DNA from: Microbacterium sp. W4I20
GTDB lineage: Bacteria; Actinomycetota; Actinomycetes; Actinomycetales; Microbacteriaceae
Assembly (NCBI RefSeq): GCF_030816505.1
Contig: NZ_JAUSYB010000001.1
Coordinates: 4,117,138 to 4,181,137, forward strand
Direction of reading: 5' to 3'
Length of the DNA stretch: 64,000 nt
Shown here: positions 57,819-64,000 of the stretch, piece after piece
Layout of the letters: each line of letters opens with the position of its first letter
Position numbering within the stretch: the stretch's first letter is position 1
The notes under the pieces: model-generated
What the model was told of the DNA's origin: nothing
Databases searched by the model: none
The model's input: the letters and a program-made list of their open reading frames with translations, nothing else
Position numbers and translations under genes: made by a program

Positions 57819-57850
57819 GACGTTTCACGGAGTGTCCGACGATTCTCGGG
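57819..57850. repeat. Repeat copy right of the DUF559 gene
   Basis: GACGTTTCACGGA then GTGTCCGACGATTCTCGG, a diverged copy of the repeat unit at 56803-56834. The rest of the gap 57720-57935 holds no gene that I can support. Confidence 0.55.
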
Positions 57851-57935
57851 AAGTCCGCCGGGGATTCATCCGGGAATCGTCACCGGCTCCGCGAATCGTC
57901 CTCCGCTCCCGCCCCGACCCCCGGACCCCCGCGCC

Positions 57936-58520
57936 TCAGTGCAGCTCGCCGTCGGCCGCGGATGCCGCCCAGCGGGTGAATCCCACCGTGAAGCCGGCCC
58001 GGGTGGGGGCGGCGAGGAACGGACCGGCGGATGCCGCGGCTTCGCCGTCGAAGGGCGCGACGCGCACGAGTCGCCAGGGCCCGTCGTCTGCGCGGGCTCG
58101 CACGATCAGGGCATCCGCCCATCGGCTCACACGCACGGTGATCTCGCTCTCGAGCCACTCGTCCACATGGCCGACCGACCAGTCCGACCCGCCGGCTGTG
58201 ACCACCGCGCCGAGTCCGAGGTGCCCGTCGGCGTACTCGACGCCGGCCTTCATCCAGTGTTCGGCGTCGATCTGCACGAAGACTCCGGCCTGATCGAACT
58301 GGCCCTCCCACGGTGCACGGAAGGACACGTCGACGGCTTCACCGACAGCCAGCGGGGCCACCAGCGCATGCTCGGTGTCATGCACGAAGCCGTAGGCGGT
58401 GTGGCGCCAGGCGTCGCTGCCCTCCGCGGCGGTGACCTCGAGGAGTTCGGTTGCGATGACGGATGCCGGGGCGTTGGTCCAGGTTCCGGCGTTCCAGGGG
58501 ATGATGTGCGTTTCAGGCAT
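57936..58520 (-). CDS. DUF1349 domain-containing protein
   Basis: A 194-residue beta-rich protein with the DUF1349 concanavalin-like fold (WEGQFDQAGVFVQIDAEHWMKAGVEY, VVTAGGSDWSVGHV, VGFTRWAAS). No signal peptide. Divergent from satD with a 59-bp gap. A minus-strand -10 TATATT (58527-58532) ends 6 nt before the ATG. Confidence 0.85.
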   Translation of the reverse strand: MPETHIIPWNAGTWTNAPASVIATELLEVTAAEGSDAWRHTAYGFVHDTEHALVAPLAVGEAVDVSFRAPWEGQFDQAGVFVQIDAEHWMKAGVEYADGHLGLGAVVTAGGSDWSVGHVDEWLESEITVRVSRWADALIVRARADDGPWRLVRVAPFDGEAAASAGPFLAAPTRAGFTVGFTRWAASAADGELH

Positions 58521-58531
58521 GTTCTCAATAT

Positions 58532-58576
58532 ATAACCCATCAATGCATAAAACAAAGTTATGCGTGATATGGTTAT
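58532..58576. promoter_or_regulatory. Nested dyad in the satD/DUF1349 divergent promoter
   Basis: Inner arms GCATAA (58545-58550) and TTATGC (58558-58563), and outer arms ATAACC (58532-58537) and GGTTAT (58571-58576) share the same centre (58554). It covers both -10 boxes. The AT-rich block contrasts with the surrounding DNA. Plausible operator for the SatD C-terminal helix-turn-helix or another regulator. Confidence 0.55.
58568..58573 (+). promoter_or_regulatory. -10 box (TATGGT) of satD
   Basis: TATGGT ends 6 nt before ATG 58580. Confidence 0.45.
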
Positions 58577-58579
58577 GAC

Positions 58580-59224
58580 ATGGTCATCGCCGTACTCGCC
58601 GACATCGTGGGCTCACGCAAGCTCGACGACCGCACTGCTGCGCAGCGCGTACTGGATGAGACGATCGCCGGCGTGGAGGCAGATCTTCCGCTCGCCGCGC
58701 AGCCGCTCACGCCGACGGTGGGCGATGAGCAGCAGGGTGTCTATCGCGATCTCGGCGAAGCCCTGACCGCGTTGCTGATGCTGCAACTGCGGCTGCCGGA
58801 TGGGATCGCCTTCCGCTTCGGCATCGGAGTCGGGGAGGTGTCGGCCGTCGCGTCGGTGCACGGCGAACTCGCCGACGGTCCCGGCTGGTATGCCGCCAGG
58901 GCCGCCATCGAGACCGTCCACGCCAGGGAAGGGCGCGCCATACCGCGCGCGCGGACCTGGATTGTCGGTGCCCCGGGGCAGGATGAGGTCATGGAGAGCA
59001 CGATCGCCGCATCGAACGCCTACCTCCTCGTGCGAGACGAGCTGATCGGCGCCATGAGCGAGCGCGAGCGCCGACTCACCTACGGCCGTCTGATCGGCAG
59101 GTCACAGCACGAGCTCGCGGCGGCAGAGGGCATCTCTCAGCCGAGCGTCTCGAAGTCGCTGCGCAGCGCCGGTGCCGCGGCGCTCCTCGAGGGTGTCTCC
59201 GCCCTCCGAGGGGGAGACGCATGA
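58580..59224 (+). CDS. satD: SatD family protein
   Basis: A 214-residue SatD family member (VIAVLADIVGSRKLDDR, LTPTVGDEQQGVYRD, IAFRFGIGVGEVSAV) with a C-terminal helix-turn-helix (SQHELAAAEGISQPSVSKSL, about 175-200). SatD was named in Streptococcus mutans acid tolerance; the biochemical role is unknown. It overlaps the downstream membrane gene by ATGA. Confidence 0.8.
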   Translation: MVIAVLADIVGSRKLDDRTAAQRVLDETIAGVEADLPLAAQPLTPTVGDEQQGVYRDLGEALTALLMLQLRLPDGIAFRFGIGVGEVSAVASVHGELADGPGWYAARAAIETVHAREGRAIPRARTWIVGAPGQDEVMESTIAASNAYLLVRDELIGAMSERERRLTYGRLIGRSQHELAAAEGISQPSVSKSLRSAGAAALLEGVSALRGGDA

Positions 59225-60054
59225 TCGTCGCCGGCTTCGTCCTTCTGGCCGTCGGCGCGGTCGACCTCGTCCGTCAGTTCGCGCCGCGTCGCTGGATCGG
59301 CTTCCTCACGGTGGCCGTGCTGCTGCTGGTGCTGGGGAGCGTCAGCGACGCTCTGCTCCCCATGATCGCTGCTCTCGCAGTGGGTGCGCTCTGGATCTGG
59401 TGCATGCCGGATGAACGCCGGGCTCCGCTGGGCTTCTGGCCGGCCGTCCTCCTCGGAGTGCTCAGCGTCGGCGCGGTCGTCTCGCTCGGAGCGCGGCCCG
59501 ACGCCGGACTCATCGGCGATGTCTGGACGCTGCGCTCGCCGTTCGGCGAGGTCTCCTTCGATCTCGCGATGCTCGTGCTGGGGGCCGGGGTCTTCCTCCT
59601 CGAGTCCTCCAATCTCGTGGTGCGCGCCGCTCTCGACGGAGAGCACACCTGGCGACCGGCTGAGCCGGAGGCCGCGGCTGAGCCCACACAGACCGCTCCG
59701 GTCTCGCCTGCGCCGACGACCGCGGCGCCGACGAACCCTGAGCCGTCCCCCGGCGCCGAACCCGGGACCGCGATCGTTCCCTCCCCGACCACGCCCTCCG
59801 ACCCGCGCGGCGGATTCAAGGGCGGGCGCCTGATCGGCCCGCTCGAGCGCACGATCGTGATGATCCTCACCCTCGCCGCCGCCTACCCCCTCCTCGCCGC
59901 GATGCTGGCGGCCAAGGGGATCGTGCGATTCCCCGAGATCTCGCGCGACGGAGAGACCGGCGCGCGTGCCGAGTACTTCCTCGTCGGCAGCCTCGTCAGC
60001 TGGGTGATCGCGCTGAGCGCGGCGTTCCTGGTGTGGTGGGCTGCGCACAGCTGA
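59221..60054 (+). CDS. Membrane protein coupled to SatD
   Basis: A 277-residue protein with about five helices before a Pro/Thr/Ala-rich loop (about 150-200: EPTQTAPVSPAPTT, NPEPSPGAEPGTA) and two or three after it (about 215-275). Overlaps satD by 4 nt, as in other actinobacteria where satD sits with a transmembrane partner. Family not clear to me. Confidence 0.7.
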   Translation: MIVAGFVLLAVGAVDLVRQFAPRRWIGFLTVAVLLLVLGSVSDALLPMIAALAVGALWIWCMPDERRAPLGFWPAVLLGVLSVGAVVSLGARPDAGLIGDVWTLRSPFGEVSFDLAMLVLGAGVFLLESSNLVVRAALDGEHTWRPAEPEAAAEPTQTAPVSPAPTTAAPTNPEPSPGAEPGTAIVPSPTTPSDPRGGFKGGRLIGPLERTIVMILTLAAAYPLLAAMLAAKGIVRFPEISRDGETGARAEYFLVGSLVSWVIALSAAFLVWWAAHS

Positions 60055-60069
60055 TCCGACGGGCGCTGA

Positions 60070-60075
60070 TAGCCT
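60070..60075 (+). promoter_or_regulatory. -10 box (TAGCCT) of tyrS
   Basis: TAGCCT ends 7 nt before GTG 60083. Confidence 0.5.
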
Positions 60076-60082
60076 GGAGCGC

Positions 60083-61384
60083 GTGTCAACTCCCGCTCTG
60101 ACGACCGCGACTCCGGCGATCGATCCCACGTTCGAGAACGTGTGGGACGAACTGGTGTGGCGTGGCCTCGTCCATGTGTCCACCGACCAGGAGGCGCTGC
60201 GCGCCCTTCTCGCGGGAGACCCGATCACGTATTACTGCGGGTTCGACCCGACCGCTCCGAGCCTGCACCTGGGCAACCTCGTGCAGCTGCTGACGATGCG
60301 TCGCATCCAGCTCGCCGGGCACAAGCCGCTCGGGCTGGTCGGCGGTTCGACGGGTCTCATCGGCGACCCCCGGCCCACGGCCGAGCGCACGCTGAACACA
60401 CCAGAGACCGTCGCTGAGTGGGTGGACCGTCTGCGCACACAGGTCGAGCGGTACCTCAGCTTCGAGGGCGAGAACGCTGCCCGCATGGTGAACAACCTCG
60501 ACTGGACGGCGCCGATGTCGGCGATCGACTTCCTGCGCGAGATAGGCAAGCACTACCGGGTCGGCACGATGCTGAAGAAGGATGCCGTCGCCGCGCGCCT
60601 CGCGTCGGATGAGGGCATCAGCTACACCGAGTTCAGCTACCAGATCCTGCAGGGGATGGACTACCTCGAGCTCTACCGCCAGTACGGCTGCGTGCTGCAG
60701 ACCGGAGGTTCCGATCAGTGGGGCAACCTCACCAGCGGCACCGACCTCATCCGTCGGGCCGAGGGCGTCGCCGCGCACGCGATCGGCACACCGCTGATCA
60801 CCAACAGCGACGGCACCAAGTTCGGCAAGAGCGAGGGCAATGCGATCTGGCTCGACCCGGAGATGTGCAGCCCGTACCGGATGTACCAGTTCTGGCTGAG
60901 CAGCTCCGACGCCGACGTCATCGATCGCTTGAAGGTCTTCACCTTCTTGAGTCGTGCCGAGATCGAGGAATACGCGGCGCTGGTCGAATCCGAACCCTTC
61001 CGTCGTGCGGCGCAGAAGCGTCTGGCGCTCGAGGTGGTCGCGACCGTGCACGGCCTCGATGCGACGGCGGCCGTGATCGCGGCATCCGATGCTCTGTTCG
61101 GTCAGGGGGACCTGACCGCACTGGATGCGTCGACGCTGCGGACCGCGCTGGAAGAGCTTCCACACGCGACGGCCGCTGCGGGCACGCCCGTGGTCGAGGC
61201 GCTGGTCGCGACCGGGCTCGTATCGAGTCTGGGTGAGGCGCGGCGCGCGATCACACAGGGTGGGGTCTCGCTCGACGGCGAACGGATCGACGATGAGGCT
61301 GCCACCGTGCAGGGGTCCCTTCCCGGCGGAGTCTCCGTGCTCCGCCGTGGCAAGAAGACACTCGCGGGCGTCTTCATCGGCTGA
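60083..61384 (+). CDS. tyrS: Tyrosine-tRNA ligase
   Basis: A 433-residue class I synthetase. HIGH motif variant HLGN in DPTAPSLHLGNLV, tyrosine site region QMDYLELYRQYG-type, KMSKS variant KFGKS, and a C-terminal S4 RNA-binding domain (about 365-430: SLGEARRAITQGGVSLDGERI). Predicted leaderless. Confidence 0.95.
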   Translation: MSTPALTTATPAIDPTFENVWDELVWRGLVHVSTDQEALRALLAGDPITYYCGFDPTAPSLHLGNLVQLLTMRRIQLAGHKPLGLVGGSTGLIGDPRPTAERTLNTPETVAEWVDRLRTQVERYLSFEGENAARMVNNLDWTAPMSAIDFLREIGKHYRVGTMLKKDAVAARLASDEGISYTEFSYQILQGMDYLELYRQYGCVLQTGGSDQWGNLTSGTDLIRRAEGVAAHAIGTPLITNSDGTKFGKSEGNAIWLDPEMCSPYRMYQFWLSSSDADVIDRLKVFTFLSRAEIEEYAALVESEPFRRAAQKRLALEVVATVHGLDATAAVIAASDALFGQGDLTALDASTLRTALEELPHATAAAGTPVVEALVATGLVSSLGEARRAITQGGVSLDGERIDDEAATVQGSLPGGVSVLRRGKKTLAGVFIG

Positions 61385-61390
61385 GCCAGG

Positions 61391-62185
61391 ATGCCGTTCA
61401 CTGCCAGTCACGCTGTCGTCGCGCTGCCGTTCGTCCGCACCCCTCTGGTGCCGGCGGCGATCGCGATCGGTGCGATGACGCCGGATCTGCCGCTGTTCCT
61501 CCGCGGAGTCGGCCTGAACTACTCGTTCATGCACACACCCGTCAATGTGGTCTGGACTTCACTGCTCGCCTTCGTGCTGTTCCTGGTCTGGCGTGTCGTC
61601 CTGCGCCCCGCCATACCGGAACTCGCTCCGCGATGGCTCGCCCGTCGGCTGCCGACGGGCTGGTCGACGAGTGGGCTTCCCGCGGCGAGCCGGGCGGTGG
61701 GAGCGGGGGAGCGACGCGGGTATCCGCTGCTTCTCGCGGTGTCGCTGGTTCTGGGGGTGATCTCCCACATCATCTGGGATCTCTTCACTCACGAGGGGCG
61801 ATGGGGAGTGCAGTTGTTCCCCGCCCTCGACGAGATGTGGGGTCCGCTCGCGGGCTTCAAGTGGCTGCAGCACGGGTCGAGCGTGCTCGGGCTCGCGATC
61901 ATCGGGGTGTGGGCGCTGCTCCGAGTGCGTCGCCAGGCGCCGCGTTCGCTGATCGATCAGCGGCTGCCGGGCGGGGTGCGCGTGGCGTGGTGGCTGTCGC
62001 TGCCGGTGATCCTCATCGGTGCCTGGGTGCTCGGACTGGTCGTGCTCGGTCCGCTCGATGCGGAATTCACCGTGCAGCATCTCGCGTATCGAGTGCTGCC
62101 TCCCGCCTGCGCACTCTGGGGTGCGATCACCCTGCTGCTCTGCGTGGCCCTGTCGCTGAGCCGGCGACCTCACCAGCGCGGCTGA
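61391..62185 (+). CDS. DUF4184 family membrane protein
   Basis: A 264-residue protein starting MPFTASHAVVALPF, the DUF4184 signature, with five to six helices and a conserved SHIIWDLFTHEGRW. His and Asp in this segment resemble metal-dependent membrane hydrolases (YdjM-like). Starts 6 nt after tyrS and overlaps the convergent CoA transferase by 16 nt. Confidence 0.82.
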   Translation: MPFTASHAVVALPFVRTPLVPAAIAIGAMTPDLPLFLRGVGLNYSFMHTPVNVVWTSLLAFVLFLVWRVVLRPAIPELAPRWLARRLPTGWSTSGLPAASRAVGAGERRGYPLLLAVSLVLGVISHIIWDLFTHEGRWGVQLFPALDEMWGPLAGFKWLQHGSSVLGLAIIGVWALLRVRRQAPRSLIDQRLPGGVRVAWWLSLPVILIGAWVLGLVVLGPLDAEFTVQHLAYRVLPPACALWGAITLLLCVALSLSRRPHQRG

Positions 62186-63474
62186 TCCTGCCCCCAGGGT
62201 CGTGGCGCTGCGAACTCCAGGCCGGGCAACGCCGGACGAGCCGTGATCAGGTCACTGTCGCCGACGCGGAAGTGCGCGGTGTGCGACGGATCGTCGATCA
62301 GAGAGTCGAGAGCGGGCTCGACGCGGCGGGTCATGCCCAGCAGTTCGGCGGCGACGCGACGGAGTGAGGCCTGGACGAACCAGGTGCCGCCCTCGCGATC
62401 ACGGCGTCGGAGCAGAGCGATGACTGCGGCTGCGAGGAGATAGCCGGCGCTGTGGTCGAGTGCCTGGGCGGGAAGTGTTCCCGGCCGGAAACCGTCGCGG
62501 GACTCGATCATCGCGATCCCGGACTCGGCCTGCACGAGGCTGTCGAACCCGGCGCGATCGGGGTGATCGAGACCCCAGGCGCTGAGCTGAGCGATGATGA
62601 GACCCGGGTATTGCTGCGCCAGTGCCTCCGGCGCGAGTCCCAGCCGATCGAGCGCATCCGGACGGTAGCCGAGCACCACGGCATCGGCATCGGCCAGGAG
62701 TTCCCTCATGCGGGGTGACCTCGCGTCCAGCAGCGCGGTCCGCTTGCCGTGGCCGGTGTCGAGGTGCTGCCAAGACGGCTCCGCCATGGTCGCGGGATCG
62801 ATCCGCAGCACGTCCGCACCGAGCAGAGCCAGGGTTCGCGTACAGACGGGGCCGGCGATCACTCGTGTGAGATCCAGCACGCGTACCCCGGACAGGGGGA
62901 GCGGGGCTGCACCGACACGAGGCGTACGGGGTGCGGCATGCGTACCGAGCTTGCGGATGTCGAGAACCGGATGCTGGCGGAGCCGGGCATCCTCGCTGCG
63001 GTCTTCCTCGAGGACGGGAACGGCGAGGCCGCCGGTCGACGTGATGGCGGAGACCGCGTCGGCGGCGGTCATACGACTGACCGCCGAGCGCACGTCATCG
63101 GCATCGGCGGGTTCTTTCAGCCGAAGTCCGGCGCGCAGTGCCGCCGCGTGATGGGGGTAGTTGCCGTGGGTACGGACCCACCCGTCGTCCGTCTCCCAGA
63201 AGCCAGAGAGCGGCGACCACACCGGGGGCGCCTGCCCGTCGATCCGCAGAACCCGATCGCTCCGGTAGGCCGTGGCGATGCGCACGGGGTCGATCATGGC
63301 GGGATCGTTGTGCGAAGCGAGTACCGCAAGGGCGACGCTGGCCCAAGCGAGCTGTCCGGTGGCGAGGCGTGAGTGCAGAGGGACCGGGGTACTCGGCTCC
63401 ATGACGCTGTCAAGAACGCCCGCGTCCTCCCCGAGCTCTTCCCAGAGCTGTGACAACAGGAGGCGGGCACTCAC
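62170..63474 (-). CDS. CaiB/BaiF-type CoA transferase
   Basis: A 434-residue class III CoA transferase-like protein. An N-terminal degenerate half (1-180) precedes the catalytic-type segment VRVLDLTRVIAGPVCTRTLALLGADVLRIDP and DARSPRMRELLADADAVVLGYRP. The family shuttles CoA between carboxylic acids; the substrate is unknown. GTG start. It overlaps DUF4184 by 16 nt at its 3' end. Confidence 0.82.
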   Translation of the reverse strand: MSARLLLSQLWEELGEDAGVLDSVMEPSTPVPLHSRLATGQLAWASVALAVLASHNDPAMIDPVRIATAYRSDRVLRIDGQAPPVWSPLSGFWETDDGWVRTHGNYPHHAAALRAGLRLKEPADADDVRSAVSRMTAADAVSAITSTGGLAVPVLEEDRSEDARLRQHPVLDIRKLGTHAAPRTPRVGAAPLPLSGVRVLDLTRVIAGPVCTRTLALLGADVLRIDPATMAEPSWQHLDTGHGKRTALLDARSPRMRELLADADAVVLGYRPDALDRLGLAPEALAQQYPGLIIAQLSAWGLDHPDRAGFDSLVQAESGIAMIESRDGFRPGTLPAQALDHSAGYLLAAAVIALLRRRDREGGTWFVQASLRRVAAELLGMTRRVEPALDSLIDDPSHTAHFRVGDSDLITARPALPGLEFAAPRPWGQDQPRW

Positions 63475-63759
63475 TCGTGGTCCTCGGAAGTCGGGTGCGC
63501 CGAATCGCAGGCTCTGGGGCGCAGATCAGGGAGCGAGAGCATGGCGCGATCGTACTCTCGCCGGCCCCAGGCAGGAAAACACGGGCTGATCCGGGCGAAA
63601 CCCCTCCGCCATGCACGACGACACGCCCGGGCGGGGTGGCCCGATTTGCCAGAACCCCGAAACCCCCGTAACTTATTACTTGTTCGCCCCACAGGGAAGC
63701 GGAGAAGCCCAGAGCTTCACCCCCCTCAAGCGGAGAACCACCTCCCGATCCACTCTCTC

Positions 63760-63788
63760 TTGAGAGATCAGACGCTTGCGTCTAGGAT
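63760..63788 (+). promoter_or_regulatory. rRNA operon promoter P1
   Basis: TTGAGA (63760-63765), 17-bp spacer, TAGGAT (63783-63788). First of two tandem promoters in the 525-bp gene-free stretch at the window end. Confidence 0.6.
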
Positions 63789-63827
63789 GGGAGATCCACC
63801 CCTTCTGCAGCTGAAACCAGCTGCGCA

Positions 63828-63844
63828 GCGGATCTCAGATCCGC
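63828..63844. repeat. Palindrome between rRNA promoters
   Basis: GCGGATCT-C-AGATCCGC, 8-bp arms, 14 bp upstream of the second promoter. Confidence 0.45.
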
Positions 63845-63857
63845 ATGGCGCGCCGGT

Positions 63858-63885
63858 TTGACAAGCGAGTCGGGATGGCTAAGAT
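63858..63885 (+). promoter_or_regulatory. rRNA operon promoter P2
   Basis: Consensus TTGACA (63858-63863), 16-bp spacer, TAAGAT (63880-63885). The strongest promoter match in the window. Confidence 0.8.
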
Positions 63886-63940
63886 AGAGAAGTTGCCCTT
63901 CGGGCCTGGCTGTGATGGCTGGGTCGTGGGAGCATCCGAT

Positions 63941-64000
63941 CCTTGAGAACTCAACAGCGTGCACTTGTCAAATGCCAAATTATCCTCGTTCAGTCGTTTT
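63941..64000 (+). other. 5' leader of an rRNA operon (pre-16S)
   Basis: CTTGAGAACTCAACAGCGTG and the following GCACTTGTCAAATGCC match what I know of pre-rRNA processing and spacer regions in Microbacterium. The 16S gene should begin just beyond the window. Confidence 0.75.

Noticed and set aside
63541..63861. Coding ORF upstream of the rRNA operon
   Set aside because: It overlaps the tandem rRNA promoters and has no protein features.

Overview
The window is about 64 kb of high-GC actinobacterial chromosome. Gene content, gene order and word usage (GGATGC/GCATCC recurring inside genes) fit Microbacteriaceae, most likely Microbacterium or a close relative. This assignment is inference; no ribosomal gene lies inside the window. 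Most genes look like ordinary chromosomal genes. No insertion sequence, prophage, integrase or CRISPR array was found. The most island-like spots are the DUF559 gene with its flanking repeats (56.8-57.9 kb), the AT-rich satD/DUF1349 promoter (58.5 kb) and the mazEF pair (45.1-45.7 kb).

Layout. 0-9.6 kb: a partial reductase, a PHP-type phosphatase, a DUF7882 protein, a CDF metal exporter, the two-gene NHEJ system (ligD and ku, divergent), a DedA protein, tRNA-Leu(UAG), a 43-residue Pro-rich small protein, and a three-gene membrane protein/EEP/glycosyltransferase operon. 9.7-14.2 kb: a Tad/Flp pilus locus (tadA, tadB, tadC, a pilin-like peptide, two TadE-like proteins and a TadG-like protein). 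14.2-24.8 kb: NUDIX and MFS genes, prfB, a DUF2510 membrane protein, ftsE-ftsX-smpB, an S9 peptidase, and lexA divergent from a LysM (YneA/ChiZ-like) protein. 24.8-30.5 kb: hisC-hisB-hisH, a MinD/ParA-like ATPase on the opposite strand, then hisA/priA and an SseB-like protein. 30.5-33.4 kb: DUF1844, infC-rpmI-rplT, and a SpoU-type methyltransferase. 33.4-40.0 kb: a two-component system joined to a TAXI binding lipoprotein, then a gluABCD-type amino-acid ABC transporter. 40-46.7 kb: a secreted protein, pheS-pheT, DUF402, mazE-mazF, and an epimerase. 46.7-49.8 kb: a TPP riboswitch, thiM, and a ThiE-ThiD-TenA fusion. 49.9-56.7 kb: a small Arg-rich leader ORF followed by argCJBDFH. 56.9-63.5 kb: DUF559, DUF1349, satD with a membrane protein, tyrS, DUF4184, and a CaiB-type CoA transferase. 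63.7-64.0 kb: tandem promoters and leader of an rRNA operon whose 16S gene should start just past the window.

Points that stand out. (1) Many genes have a -10 hexamer of the form TANNNT ending 6-9 nt before the start codon, so they are probably transcribed as leaderless mRNAs. This decides several start codons. (2) One such leaderless ORF, 26 codons with six Arg codons near its end, lies just before argC and is a candidate arginine-sensing leader peptide. (3) infC has no AUG, GUG or UUG at its expected start and most likely begins at AUC behind a strong ribosome binding site. (4) Three genes (prfB at its GGQ motif, the second glutamate permease, and the ThiE-ThiD-TenA fusion) are each broken by one extra G in a G run. 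This looks like a sequencing or assembly error, although the prfB site also has a possible +1 slippery context. (5) Several promoter regions carry dyads or helically phased direct repeats that look like regulator sites: upstream of the MinD-like gene, after the TAXI gene, and in the satD, mazEF, lexA/LysM and tRNA-Leu promoters.
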